Shown: positions 41,748 to 51,453, numbered from the stretch's first letter. The stretch is DNA of 64,000 nt from Methylobacillus methanolivorans (GCF_044751345.1 NZ_JBIWXY010000001.1:620001-684000), one strand, 5' to 3'. The notes: generated by a model not told the origin, from the letters alone. Made by a program: numbers and translations.

Positions 41748-44186
41748 ATGAACAGGCCCATGCAGCTCTATATCAAACTCCTGAGTCACCCATTGCAATC
41801 TGCTCCACAAATGCTGGCCACTCAAGGGGCGGCGCAGTCTTATGTCATGGTCTTTACCTGCCAGGATGATCAGGAGTTGCTGCAAATCCTCGACAAACTA
41901 TCTGTGGAGCATTCGGAGCAGGTGCTGGACGAGGCGTATGTCTGGTATGGCGAAGATGGCAAGCTAGGTATCGAGGAAGTGATGGCCGCTATCATGCCAT
42001 TCAATACCTTTTATGCTCGCATGCGCCACCCATGGCTGCTGGAAGACTTGAGCCGACATGTAGAAATGCATTTTCAGCCGATTGTCGATTTCACTCAGAA
42101 CGGCAAGATTTTTGGTTACGAAGCCTTGTGTCGCTTACGTGACCCTGATGGCAATATGCTGAATGGTGAAGATGCATTTCGTCTTGCCAGGCAGGTGAAC
42201 CGCGCCGTTGAGCTTGATATTGCCTGCCAGAACCTGGCTTTGGCAGGCAAGGCCAAGGCAATTCCTCATGGTACTCCCTTGTTTATCAATGTGTTGCCGC
42301 AAACCATCATGCGTGGCGATTGGCTGTCGGTGATGCTGGATGCACTTGATCGCCATGGCATGGAGCATCGCGATGTGGTGATTGAGATTGTAGAGAGCGA
42401 AGAAGTCTCGCCGGATGTACTCGCCAAACATTGCGACATGATACGCACCCAAGGCTTACGCATTGCGCTGGATGACATGGGGTCCGGGTTCAATGGCCTG
42501 AGTACGCTCGCTGTCGTCAAGGCCGATTTCATCAAGATAGACAGGACGATCGTGCATGAGGCGCAAGGTAGCCGTGTGCGCACTGTGCTGCTCGAAGCCA
42601 TTATCTCCATGGCCCAGCGCCTGGGCTGCACCATCGTGGCAGAGGGGCTGGAACGGGTAGAGGATATTACCTATTGCCAGGATTTAGGGCTGGTCTATGC
42701 GCAAGGCTATTATTTCGCCAAACCCGAGGCGGTGCCAGTGCAAAACGTGACAGCACTGCCAGCCCGGGATGAATCGCATCGTTCCCCCATCCCTGATGAA
42801 TTTCGCATTAATGAATTCGTCAGCCGTGGCTTGACTATCGAGGTAAATACACCTATCGATCATGCGAGGAAAACCTTTATCGAGAATCCCGATATTGCTT
42901 GTGCAGTGGTGCTGGACAGCTTGCGCCCCATCGGCTTATTGAAGCGAGGCAAGGTATTTACCCATCGCAATGATGCACTGGGCAATTACTGTGACCCATT
43001 GCCACGCATGATCACTTCTCGCATGCCTTCTTCGACCTTGGCAAGAGGGCTTTACCTGGAACGAGGGGAGATTGAGCCATGGATCATGGTTAGCGACGAT
43101 GGCGTGTATATCGGCATTGTCCACCCACTGGAGATCATGTCGCAAATCATCAGTCGCAAAACCAGCTCTGGCAACCTGCACCCCTTGAGCCACCTGACTA
43201 CAGGGCCGACATTACGCCAGTCACTTGATGTGAGTTTGCGTAACAATCCCACCACGCAACTGGTGTATATCGACCTTGATCACTTCAAGGCTTATAACGA
43301 TCGCTATGGCTTTATCCGTGGCGATGCCATGATTCGCCTGCTTTCAGAAATTGTGAGGCAGGAATTCAACAATCGCACCGGAGTATTGGTTGGCCATATT
43401 GGCGGTGATGATTTTGTCTTGATTCTTGATCATGAGGATCCAGGCTTGGTCAACTTGCTGTTGAAGGTTGTCAGCCACTTCCAGGCATTGGCCGTGCATC
43501 TTTATGATAGTAGCGATCTGGAGCGTGGCTTTTTTACCACGGAAGATGGCAAGGATCACCCGGTCGCCAGCGTATCCATTGCCGTCGTCAATGGCAGCCA
43601 GGGACGCATTTCCAACAGTGTGGCCGCTGCGGAAAGAGCCGCTACGCTCAAGAAAATTGGCAAATCCAATATTGGCAGCATCATCGTGGTTGAGTCTACT
43701 CCACCACGGCTGATCATTCCGCGTACTGATGAATATAGTAACTGGCAAGCCAGGGCGCTGAATGCACTCAAGACATTACAAACCTTACCGCGCAATGCTG
43801 ATGCACACTGCCTGGATAGCTGTTTCTCGGATTACCCATTCTTTGAAGTCGTATTTGAGCTCAACCCCGATGGCACCCAGCGTTTTGCCAACTGGATCAA
43901 CCCCAACATGTACGGCAAGATCAAGGCCGGCGGGGCAGGGGCTGACCGCAGCCTGCAAACTTATTACAGCGCCGTACGCGACTCAAAGAACCCCTACATT
44001 TCGAGCATTTACCTTTCCACGGCAACCGAGGATTTTTGCCTGACAGTGTCATTGCCATTGCTCGATGCCAACGGTGTCTTGAGCAGCATTTTGGTGGCTG
44101 ACATCAACATTGCCGCTATGGCCATGTTGAGCAACCTGCCTAGCGATGAGCCAGAGCCTACCTTGGCGTTGACTGCGACAGCCTGA
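41748..44186 (+). CDS. EAL-CBS-GGDDF c-di-GMP signalling protein with a C-terminal Cache-like domain
   Basis: This soluble 812-residue protein probably hydrolyses cyclic di-GMP. The EAL domain (about 95-330) has YEALCRL, FINVLPQ, VIEIVESE, ALDDMGSGFNG, FIKIDR, AEGLE and AQGYYF, so all main catalytic residues are present. Then comes a CBS-pair-like region (about 345-475, with ACAVVLDSLRPIGLL and WIMVSDDGVYIGIV). The GGDEF domain has the variant GGDDF near 554 and no RxxD I-site, so cyclase activity is doubtful. The last 130 residues (FSDYPFFEVVFELNPDG, then SSIYLSTATEDFCLTVSLPLLDANG) resemble a Cache sensor, but no TM segment is seen. Starts before 41730 would lie inside the sigma-54 promoter, so ATG 41748 or 41760 must be used. 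It overlaps the convergent GT41 gene by 29 bp. Confidence 0.87.
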   Translation: MNRPMQLYIKLLSHPLQSAPQMLATQGAAQSYVMVFTCQDDQELLQILDKLSVEHSEQVLDEAYVWYGEDGKLGIEEVMAAIMPFNTFYARMRHPWLLEDLSRHVEMHFQPIVDFTQNGKIFGYEALCRLRDPDGNMLNGEDAFRLARQVNRAVELDIACQNLALAGKAKAIPHGTPLFINVLPQTIMRGDWLSVMLDALDRHGMEHRDVVIEIVESEEVSPDVLAKHCDMIRTQGLRIALDDMGSGFNGLSTLAVVKADFIKIDRTIVHEAQGSRVRTVLLEAIISMAQRLGCTIVAEGLERVEDITYCQDLGLVYAQGYYFAKPEAVPVQNVTALPARDESHRSPIPDEFRINEFVSRGLTIEVNTPIDHARKTFIENPDIACAVVLDSLRPIGLLKRGKVFTHRNDALGNYCDPLPRMITSRMPSSTLARGLYLERGEIEPWIMVSDDGVYIGIVHPLEIMSQIISRKTSSGNLHPLSHLTTGPTLRQSLDVSLRNNPTTQLVYIDLDHFKAYNDRYGFIRGDAMIRLLSEIVRQEFNNRTGVLVGHIGGDDFVLILDHEDPGLVNLLLKVVSHFQALAVHLYDSSDLERGFFTTEDGKDHPVASVSIAVVNGSQGRISNSVAAAERAATLKKIGKSNIGSIIVVESTPPRLIIPRTDEYSNWQARALNALKTLQTLPRNADAHCLDSCFSDYPFFEVVFELNPDGTQRFANWINPNMYGKIKAGGAGADRSLQTYYSAVRDSKNPYISSIYLSTATEDFCLTVSLPLLDANGVLSSILVADINIAAMAMLSNLPSDEPEPTLALTATA

Positions 44187-46236
44187 GATACAAAGCCTCT
44201 AGGTCGCGGGTAAAGCGCGTGGTATCGAACAATGTGCTCGTTTCGCGTTGGCTGAGCAGGTACTCGCGATACGCTTGTAATTGCTGGGGATGATGGGCCA
44301 GTTTCACAGCCAGGGCCTCATAGGCAGCAAGATCTGTTGTAACGAGCTCAGGCAGCCCAGCCGCTTGTAGCAAGCTGGCTGCCACTCGGCTAGCAAAGGT
44401 ATTACCACGGTATGTGATCAATGGCAGCCCCATCCACAGCGCATCACTAGCAGTGGTGTGCGCATTGTAAGGGCTGGTATCCACAAACAAGTCAGCGTGG
44501 GCATGCCGTGCGAGGTGCTGTTCCATGGGCACACGGGGCGCAAAGATGAGGCGCGTAGCATCTATGCCAACGTGTTGTGCAGCGAGTCGCAAGTGTTGAC
44601 TAGCACTGGCGTGGCTTTCCAGCAGCCAGAGCACACTGTCAGGTGTAGCTTGCAGTAGTCTCATCCAGCATGCGAATACCTCAGGCGTAATCTTGAAGCT
44701 CTGGTTAAAACAGCAGTAGACAAACGCTCCCTCTGGCAAGCCGCAAGATGCCCGGCTAGGAATATCAGCCACCGCGCGCTTGCGATCATTAGGCTGATAG
44801 GCATGTGGCAACAATGCCAATTGTTCCGAATAAAACGCTTGATCAGACTCCGGTGAGATAACGGCGTCACTGATCAGGTAATCCACAAAGGGCGCGCCCA
44901 TGCTGCTAGGAAAGCCCAGCCAGGAAGCTTGTATCGGCGCTGGGCGGAATGCCAGGATGCCGCTACGGCTGGCCTGGGTATAGCCGGTGAGATCAACCAG
45001 AATATCTACCTGATCAGCCTGGATTTTTTCTGCTGCGGCTTGTAATGACAGTGGGCGGATATCCACGAAATGATCCACGGCTTCTTGTAAACGCATACGA
45101 GCAGGCGTTTTGTCGTCTATGCCATAAGAGTAGGCGCTGATGTTGAATTGATCACGATCATGCAGTTCCAGCATTTCGCTGACTAACGAAGCCAATGGGT
45201 GCAAGCGGAAGTCGCAGGATAAGTAGCCAATATGCAGCTTGCCTTGGCGATCTAATGTTTTCTTGCCCAATGGCTGCGTGGATAACAGCTTGCCGTGGCG
45301 GCTATTGGTCCAGTTTTGTGCGCATTGAAGTTGCTCCGCAGGCGTGGTGCCTGGCATTGCCAGGAAGGCAAACGGGGAAACCTGTGCTTCAGGAACCTCT
45401 TTCACCCAGCGACGTATCTCGGCGATCTCCACATCAAGGCCTTGCCAATCGCAAAGATGCTGGCGCTGATGCACAAGGTGAACCCTGGCGTGATATAGCT
45501 TGGGGTTGATTGTCAGGGCTTTTTCATAGCAAGCAATGGCTTCGGGTAATTGCTGTAATTCACGGAGCACATTGCCGAGGTTGTTATGTGTATCAGCGTC
45601 ATGCGGGGTGATCGCCAGGGCGCGACGATAGCTTTCTGCAGCTTGCGCAGCCTGACCTTGTTCGCGCAGCGCGTTGCCCAGGTTGTAATGCCAGGCAGCA
45701 TTGCCGGGCTGTAATGCCACAAGATCACGAAAATGATGCTCAGCCTCGGTAAAATTCCCAAGCTGGTGTGCTTGGTTACCCAAGCCTTGCAATACATTGC
45801 ATAAGCCAGCATGGATGTCGCTATCTCGTGGCGAAAGCTTCCTGGCTTCAAGATAGCTGATTTTAGCTGCGTTAAGCTGACCTAAGGCGAACTGTGCGCC
45901 AGCAAGATTTTGCCATAAATCTGCATCATCGCTTGCCAGTGCCAGTCCTAGTCTAAACTGCTCAATCGCGGCATCCAGCTGACCGTTAGCACGCAAAGCC
46001 AGGCCTAAGTTGTTATGCTGGTCGGCGTCGCCGGGATTAGCACTAATCGCCTGGTTTATGAGCTGAATAGCCTCCTGCGACCGGCCTGATTGGTAGCAGA
46101 GTACGCCGTAATAATGCAAGCCATAGGCATGTTGCGGAGCCACGGCCATTAACTGCCGATAAAGATGTTCTGCCTGCTTGAGCTGCCCCTGACGGTGTGC
46201 ATCAAGTGCGGAATGGAATAGCTGGTCTGGATTCAT
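44158..46236 (-). CDS. TPR-containing GT41 (O-GlcNAc transferase/SPINDLY-like) glycosyltransferase
   Basis: The protein has about eight or nine TPR repeats (residues 5-260; repeat core such as YYGVLCYQSGRSQEAIQLI and YNLGNALREQGQAAQAAES). A GT41 catalytic domain (about 310-690) follows: IGYLSCDFRLHPLASLV, LVDLTGYTQASRSGILAFR, FNQSFKITPEVF and DTSPYNAHTTASDALWMG, close to the OGT/SPINDLY motifs. Bacterial GT41 enzymes modify proteins with GlcNAc, fucose or glucose. Start ATG 46236 (MNPDQLF) or 46245 is likely, since the longer frame runs into mnmC. Target unknown; neighbours give no hint. Confidence 0.87.
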   Translation of the reverse strand: MNPDQLFHSALDAHRQGQLKQAEHLYRQLMAVAPQHAYGLHYYGVLCYQSGRSQEAIQLINQAISANPGDADQHNNLGLALRANGQLDAAIEQFRLGLALASDDADLWQNLAGAQFALGQLNAAKISYLEARKLSPRDSDIHAGLCNVLQGLGNQAHQLGNFTEAEHHFRDLVALQPGNAAWHYNLGNALREQGQAAQAAESYRRALAITPHDADTHNNLGNVLRELQQLPEAIACYEKALTINPKLYHARVHLVHQRQHLCDWQGLDVEIAEIRRWVKEVPEAQVSPFAFLAMPGTTPAEQLQCAQNWTNSRHGKLLSTQPLGKKTLDRQGKLHIGYLSCDFRLHPLASLVSEMLELHDRDQFNISAYSYGIDDKTPARMRLQEAVDHFVDIRPLSLQAAAEKIQADQVDILVDLTGYTQASRSGILAFRPAPIQASWLGFPSSMGAPFVDYLISDAVISPESDQAFYSEQLALLPHAYQPNDRKRAVADIPSRASCGLPEGAFVYCCFNQSFKITPEVFACWMRLLQATPDSVLWLLESHASASQHLRLAAQHVGIDATRLIFAPRVPMEQHLARHAHADLFVDTSPYNAHTTASDALWMGLPLITYRGNTFASRVAASLLQAAGLPELVTTDLAAYEALAVKLAHHPQQLQAYREYLLSQRETSTLFDTTRFTRDLEALYLRLSQSTPR

Positions 46237-46264
46237 GCTCTGCATTAAACCATATTCGCAATCA

Positions 46265-48205
46265 TCACCGTAGGGGATAGCAGGCCAGCCCACGCACCAT
46301 GCGCTTCAAGCCTAGCTTGCGTAGCAAAAAGCGGTTGGGGTCCAGGGCTGCAAGCAGCTCACTATCAACAGGCGCAGGCTCCTGATGAATGGCGCAAGCC
46401 AGCATTTCCGCAGCAATAGGCGCGGTAGTCAGTCCCTTGGAACCATGGCCGGTATTGATATAAAGACCTGGCAGCCATGGCAGGCTGGAAGCAGGATCGG
46501 CGGTATAGCGCGGCGGCTTAGCCTCCAAGATTTCGGCATCCAGCACTGGGCCAACCAGTGGAAGATAATCTGGACTGGTGCAACGGATGGCAGCACGCCC
46601 TGTAGGCACTTGCGGCATCAGGGTGGTATGCAACGCAGGGGCCATGCGGTGCAGCATCTCCAGGTTTTGCTGGTGCTCTTCGGTGCGCACTGTGGTGGTG
46701 GTATCTCCTGGGACAAAAGTCGCCCCCAGGCAGTAACTTCCTTCAACGGGAGGGCTGATGTAGCCATCGGTGCATAACAGCGTGCGCAGGGCGGGCATAT
46801 CCGCCATTTGCTTGAGCTGGCTAATTTGACCACGCACTTGCTCCAGAAGTAAGTGACGCGTCTGCGAGAAATTAGCGGCTTGTGCTGCATTGGCAATGAC
46901 GACGATATCTGCTTCATCGAGTAGCTGCCCACCTGCCCATACTTGCCAGGCATCGCCACATTGCCTGAGCTCGGTAGCGTGGGTGGAGAGTGTCTGAGTG
47001 ATATTGGCATGCTGGGCCAGGGCAGCACAATAGGCTTGCGGCTTAACCCAGCCAGCCTCAGGGAAATATAGCGCTCCGTGCGATAGGGGAACGCCTGCCA
47101 TTTCGCTTGCTTCCTCCTTTTCCACCCAATATAACAACTCAGTGGAAAATCCTTGCGCAACAAGCCGCTGGCAACGCTCCAACTCTTGTTCATCAAACGC
47201 AAGCTGCAACATACCGCATCGCATATGCGATGCCTGATCAAGTGAAAGCCGCTGCAATAGCCGCAAGCTATGCAAATAGCCTGCCAGGGATAAACGGCTC
47301 AATGGCACATCATTGCGTGCCAGCTTGGGGTAGAGCACGCCGACTGGATTGCCTGAGGCATGTTGGGCCAGGGCTGACTCTTGTTCGATCAGCTTGACCT
47401 GCCAGCCTCGCTCCGCGAGGGCATGGCTAGTGGCAGTACCTGCAATGCCGCCGCCTATTACAATTGCACACCCAGCCTGGATGGCAGGGCGCTCATGGCG
47501 GGTGAAAGTGCCGCACAGCATTTCACGCTTGCGGCCATGTCCAGCAACCTTATTGACCTCAAAGCCCGCAGATTGCAAGCCTCGCTTGACGATGCCTGCA
47601 CTGGTGAAAGTGGCAAATGTGGTGTGCTGGTGTGAGAACTCGGCCATCTGGGTAAATAGCGCATCCTGCCACATCTCGGGGTTACGTGAAGGCGCAAACC
47701 CATCAAGAAACCAGGCATCAGCTCGACTACTCAAGTGTGGCAGCAGCTCCAATACATCACCAACCAGCAGCGTCAGTTGAACGCGACCCTGGCAAAATAC
47801 CAATCGTTGCCAACCGGGCACGATTTGATGATATTGCGCCAGCAGAGCCTGACTGTACTGCCTAAGCTCAGGCCATAAATCCAACGCGCGAGTGAGGTCA
47901 GCATGCTTGAGCGGAAATTTCTCGATACTGACGAAATGCAAGCTCGCATCTGCTGGCGCTATTTGCTCCCACAACTGCCAGGCACAAAGAAAGTTGAGAC
48001 CAGTGCCAAAGCCTGTTTCCACAATGGTGAATGTCTTGTGTGGCAAATTCTGCCAACGCTCTGCTAGCTGATTATGCTGAAGGAATACGTGACGTGTTTC
48101 CTCCAGCCCGCTTTCGCGCGAGAAATATACATCCCCGAAATGTGCAGAATAAGGTTGGCCTTCATGCCACTCCAGCAAGGCCTGGGAATGCGGTTGTGTA
48201 GACAT
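46265..48205 (-). CDS. mnmC: Bifunctional tRNA mnm5s2U biosynthesis protein
   Basis: MnmC converts cmnm5s2U to nm5s2U and then methylates it to mnm5s2U at the wobble base of Glu, Lys and Gln tRNAs. The N-terminal methyltransferase (1-240) has TFTIVETGFGTGLNFLCAW and ADAWFLDGFAPSRNPEMW. The C-terminal FAD-dependent oxidase (about 250-640) has the dinucleotide fold AIVIGGGIAGTATSHAL and a late motif GSKGLTTAP. 646 residues is the size of the fused form. It is divergent from modA, 100 bp apart. Confidence 0.96.
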   Translation of the reverse strand: MSTQPHSQALLEWHEGQPYSAHFGDVYFSRESGLEETRHVFLQHNQLAERWQNLPHKTFTIVETGFGTGLNFLCAWQLWEQIAPADASLHFVSIEKFPLKHADLTRALDLWPELRQYSQALLAQYHQIVPGWQRLVFCQGRVQLTLLVGDVLELLPHLSSRADAWFLDGFAPSRNPEMWQDALFTQMAEFSHQHTTFATFTSAGIVKRGLQSAGFEVNKVAGHGRKREMLCGTFTRHERPAIQAGCAIVIGGGIAGTATSHALAERGWQVKLIEQESALAQHASGNPVGVLYPKLARNDVPLSRLSLAGYLHSLRLLQRLSLDQASHMRCGMLQLAFDEQELERCQRLVAQGFSTELLYWVEKEEASEMAGVPLSHGALYFPEAGWVKPQAYCAALAQHANITQTLSTHATELRQCGDAWQVWAGGQLLDEADIVVIANAAQAANFSQTRHLLLEQVRGQISQLKQMADMPALRTLLCTDGYISPPVEGSYCLGATFVPGDTTTTVRTEEHQQNLEMLHRMAPALHTTLMPQVPTGRAAIRCTSPDYLPLVGPVLDAEILEAKPPRYTADPASSLPWLPGLYINTGHGSKGLTTAPIAAEMLACAIHQEPAPVDSELLAALDPNRFLLRKLGLKRMVRGLACYPLR

Positions 48206-48227
48206 GTTCTTTTTTGATTGGGTTGAT

Positions 48228-48264
48228 TATAATGTTTCGTTATATTTCGAAAGAAATAATGAAG
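48228..48264 (+). promoter_or_regulatory. modABC promoter with ModE-like operator
   Basis: A -10 hexamer TATAAT (48228-48233) is followed at once by an imperfect inverted repeat at 48235-48264: left half TTTCGTTATATTTCG, right half AAAGAAATAATGAAG. The left half contains CGTTATAT, the ModE half-site. An operator over the start point would let molybdate-bound ModE repress the transporter. No modE gene is in the window. Inference from pattern and place only. Confidence 0.5.
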
Positions 48265-48305
48265 TGTTTTTCTAATCACCATCATTCCCGCAGAAAGCTG
48301 ACTCC

Positions 48306-49076
48306 ATGCATCATATTGCCTTACGCCTAGCGTTATCTTTGAGTTTAATATTCAGTATGTTGGCACATGCAGAGCCAGCGCGTGTTGCTGCCGCAGCTGA
48401 CCTCAAGTTTGTCCTCGAAGAACTCACCCAGGCTTTCGAGAAGCAGGGTGGAGAAAAACCTTCCGTCACCTATGGATCATCTGGTGCTATCACAACTCAA
48501 ATAAGCAATGGCGCGCCTTTTGAATTGTTTGTCTCTGCGGATGAGGATTACGTCACCAAACTCAACGCTGGCGGTTTTACCAAGGATGAGGGCGTATTGT
48601 ACGCTACTGGCCATCTGGTGATCGTGGTACCCAAGCAAGCTGCATTGGAAGTTGACTCGGAACTGAAAGGTTTGCAGGCAGCATTGAAGGCTGGCAAACT
48701 GCAACGCTTTGCTATCGCCAACCCAGAGCATGCGCCCTATGGGCGTCGTGCCGTTGAGGTGCTCAAGCATGCAGGCATCTGGGAGCAAATCCAGCCCAAG
48801 TTGGTATTGGGTGAAAATGTCGCCCAGGCCGCCCAGTTTGCGACCAGTGGCTCCACCGATGGTGGCATCGTGGCACTATCCTTGGTTAAATCGCCGCAAT
48901 TGATGAATAGCGTGAAATATGCAGAAATCCCCGAAAGCTGGCACAGCCCGCAGCGCCAACGTATGGTATTGCTCAAGCACTCAGGTAGCAATGCGAAGGC
49001 ATTCTATGATTTCCTCCAGCAACCAGCAGCTAGGCAAGTGTTCAGCCGCTATGGTTTTGTCCTGCCAGGAGAGTAG
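48306..49076 (+). CDS. modA: Molybdate ABC transporter substrate-binding protein
   Basis: ModA binds molybdate (or tungstate) in the periplasm. A signal peptide ends at LAHA before EPARVAAAADLKFVLEEL. The oxyanion-binding motifs are typical: YGSSGAITTQISNGAPFELFVSADEDYVTKL, FAIANPEHAPYGRRAVEVL and LGENVAQAAQFATSGSTDGGIVAL. Length 256 residues. It is followed 6 bp later by modB. Confidence 0.95.
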   Translation: MHHIALRLALSLSLIFSMLAHAEPARVAAAADLKFVLEELTQAFEKQGGEKPSVTYGSSGAITTQISNGAPFELFVSADEDYVTKLNAGGFTKDEGVLYATGHLVIVVPKQAALEVDSELKGLQAALKAGKLQRFAIANPEHAPYGRRAVEVLKHAGIWEQIQPKLVLGENVAQAAQFATSGSTDGGIVALSLVKSPQLMNSVKYAEIPESWHSPQRQRMVLLKHSGSNAKAFYDFLQQPAARQVFSRYGFVLPGE

Positions 49077-49082
49077 TGACTA

Positions 49083-49763
49083 ATGGATTGGGTTGCCTTA
49101 GGGCTGTCACTCAAGCTGGGGGCCATGACCATTGTTGTGCTCATCCCGCTGGCGCTATTGGCAGCCCGGTGGTTGGCGTATCGCCAATGTATGGGTAAGC
49201 CAGTGATCGAAGCCTTGTTGGCCGTGCCCTTGGTGCTGCCACCTACTGTCGTTGGTTATTACCTGCTAGTAGGGCTTGGTAGCCAGTCATGGCTTGGACA
49301 ATGGCTAGCGCAATGGACAGGCCATTTGCTCGTCTTTCACTTTTCCGGCTTATTGATCGCCTCCATCATCGTCAACATCCCGTTTGCGGTTCAGCCTATC
49401 CAGAGAGGATTCGAATCCATTCCGCAAGAAGTGCGCGATGCTGCTGCATGTTGCGGCATGTCCTCTTTACGCACGCTGTTGACGGTTGAACTGCCGTTGG
49501 CTTGGCCAGGCATCGTGACAGCCATGGTACTGACGTTCGCCCACACCCTGGGCGAGTTTGGTGTTGTCTTGATGGTTGGCGGCAGTTTGCCGGGTGAAAC
49601 CAAGACGATTGCCATCAGCATTTATGACCGGGTACAAGCACTGGATTTTGAAGCGGCAGGTAATATGTCGCTGATGTTGCTGGTGTTCTCGATTATTGTG
49701 CTGGCACTTGCCAATAGTCTTTCACGGCGCTTTGGCCGACGCGGTAACTATCATGACATCTGA
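49083..49763 (+). CDS. modB: Molybdate ABC transporter permease
   Basis: ModB is the inner-membrane permease of the molybdate importer. The 226-residue protein has about five TM segments, the family motif LLAVPLVLPPTVVGYYLL, and the ABC-contacting EAA loop DAAACCGMSSLRTLLTVELPLAWPGIVTA split around residue 130. TFAHTLGEFGVVLMVGGS is the highly conserved last motif. modC starts within its last 11 bases, so the two are translationally coupled. Confidence 0.95.
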   Translation: MDWVALGLSLKLGAMTIVVLIPLALLAARWLAYRQCMGKPVIEALLAVPLVLPPTVVGYYLLVGLGSQSWLGQWLAQWTGHLLVFHFSGLLIASIIVNIPFAVQPIQRGFESIPQEVRDAAACCGMSSLRTLLTVELPLAWPGIVTAMVLTFAHTLGEFGVVLMVGGSLPGETKTIAISIYDRVQALDFEAAGNMSLMLLVFSIIVLALANSLSRRFGRRGNYHDI

Positions 49764-50805
49764 ACTCCAACTCGATATTAGCCAGCAAAGGCCTTTTGCA
49801 TTGAAGGCTGCATTGAACTGCAAGGCAGGGGAGTTGTTGGCATTGCTGGGGCCATCAGGTTGCGGCAAATCTACTTTGTTACGCATGATCGCAGGCTTGC
49901 AGCATGCCGAATCTGGCTATATTCGCCTAAGTGACGAGTTCTGGTGCAATGAGGTAATAAAGTTAACACCTCAGCAACGCCATATTGGGTATGTCCCGCA
50001 GCATTATGGCCTGTTTCCTCATATGACCGCGTTGCAAAACGTCAAGGCTGCGCTACATGGTTTGCCTAGCCAAGAGCAATCAACCCGCGCCCAAACATGG
50101 TTGGGAAAAGTAAAACTCAGCGACTTGGCTCATCGCAAGCCGGCAACGCTTTCTGGAGGGCAACAACAGCGCGTTGCCCTGGCCCGGGCGCTTGCTGCCC
50201 ATCCAAGTATTTTATTGCTGGATGAGCCATTTTCAGCGCTAGACAGCATGACACGGGAAGACTTGTACCGTACCCTGGCCGAGCTAAAACCTCAACTTAA
50301 CATTCCCATGATATTGGTGACTCACAACCTGCATGAAGCCCAATTGTTGGCAGACCATATTGCCGTAATGGGGCAGGGCTGCATTTTGCAACAGGGTACG
50401 CCTGATGCCATTATGCAACGTCCAGTAAGCAGGGCAGTGGCTGCACAGGTTGGGCTGCGTAATATTTTTTCCAGCACGGTTATCTCTGCAACGGAAAACC
50501 ATAGCCTGCTATCGCTGGGCAGCCAGACCCTAGCAGTACCACACAGGCTTTCTGTTGGATTAACCATAGAGTGGTGCGTGCCTCATCATGCTTTGCTTTT
50601 GACTAATCAACATGAAGAAGCCGCGCATCTCACTGGAAACATTGATCAATGCATTCTCTTGGGAGATCAATGGCTAATCAGTATCAATCTACCAGGTACA
50701 ACCCAGCGAATTGAGCTACAGTGCGCCAACTCTATGCCATTGGCAATTCATCAACCAGTCAGCATGGTATTAAACACCGAACATATCCACATTCTTCAGG
50801 CTTAA
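49753..50805 (+). CDS. modC: Molybdate ABC transporter ATP-binding protein
   Basis: ModC energises molybdate import. Walker A is LLGPSGCGKSTLLRMIAGL, the signature LSGGQQQRVALARAL and Walker B ILLLDEPFSALDS. The C-terminal third is a mop/TOBE-type domain, as in the family, though its sequence is poorly conserved. ATG 49753 (MTSELQLDISQQ) is chosen; the frame open to 49696 lies inside modB. Length 350 residues, close to Escherichia coli ModC. The methyltransferase gene starts only 4 bp later. Confidence 0.95.
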   Translation: MTSELQLDISQQRPFALKAALNCKAGELLALLGPSGCGKSTLLRMIAGLQHAESGYIRLSDEFWCNEVIKLTPQQRHIGYVPQHYGLFPHMTALQNVKAALHGLPSQEQSTRAQTWLGKVKLSDLAHRKPATLSGGQQQRVALARALAAHPSILLLDEPFSALDSMTREDLYRTLAELKPQLNIPMILVTHNLHEAQLLADHIAVMGQGCILQQGTPDAIMQRPVSRAVAAQVGLRNIFSSTVISATENHSLLSLGSQTLAVPHRLSVGLTIEWCVPHHALLLTNQHEEAAHLTGNIDQCILLGDQWLISINLPGTTQRIELQCANSMPLAIHQPVSMVLNTEHIHILQA

Positions 50806-50809
50806 CCTC

Positions 50810-51358
50810 GTGAATCATTCAGCATTAACGACATCACAGCCCTCCATATGGCTTATGCAACATAGCCATTACATCAAAACAGGAGGAAAAGTTCTGGATG
50901 TTGCATCAGGGCATGGGCGCAATGCCATATGGCTTGCCCAGCAAGGGTTTAAGGTCACTGCTGTAGATCGCGATGCAGCTGCGCTGAGCACCCTTAAAAA
51001 CCAAGCGCCTAGTGTTGATACCCACCTACAAGACCTAGAACAGGGATGCTGGCCTTACTCGCAACAACAGTTCGATGCCATTATCGTCTGCCGCTACCTT
51101 CATCGCCCTTTACTTCCTTTGCTGGCGAATAGTCTGGCAGCTTCCGGTGTCCTGATTTATGAAACCTTTATGGAAGGCCACGAGCAATATGGTCGACCAA
51201 GAAACCCAGACTTCCTGCTCAAAAGTAATGAGCTATTAATCAGTTATCTTCCCCTGTTTAAAGTCATTTCCTACAATGAAGGAGTACTAGAACAAGAACC
51301 ATCTCCTGCAGTTATTCAGAGATTGGTCGCGGTCAAGACGAGTAATCGGTTGAGTTAA
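50810..51358 (+). CDS. SAM-dependent methyltransferase (class I, TehB-like)
   Basis: A 182-residue class I methyltransferase. The SAM-binding motif I is GKVLDVASGHGRNAIWLAQQ, motif II VTAVDRDAAALS, and motif IV FDAIIVCRYLHRPLLPLLA. It resembles TehB-like and tellurite-type small methyltransferases. It begins with GTG 50810, four bases after modC, and so belongs to the mod operon. A substrate cannot be named. GC content falls near its end, and the chromosome dif site lies 96 bp downstream. Confidence 0.83.
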   Translation: MNHSALTTSQPSIWLMQHSHYIKTGGKVLDVASGHGRNAIWLAQQGFKVTAVDRDAAALSTLKNQAPSVDTHLQDLEQGCWPYSQQQFDAIIVCRYLHRPLLPLLANSLAASGVLIYETFMEGHEQYGRPRNPDFLLKSNELLISYLPLFKVISYNEGVLEQEPSPAVIQRLVAVKTSNRLS

Positions 51359-51453
51359 AAGAACCTCAAGGAAAGCACGATTTGATGGACGCACCCGTAG
51401 TGCAATTAAGGCTCGATTTTTACAACGACAAGGGCGATTTTAATTCGTCATAA

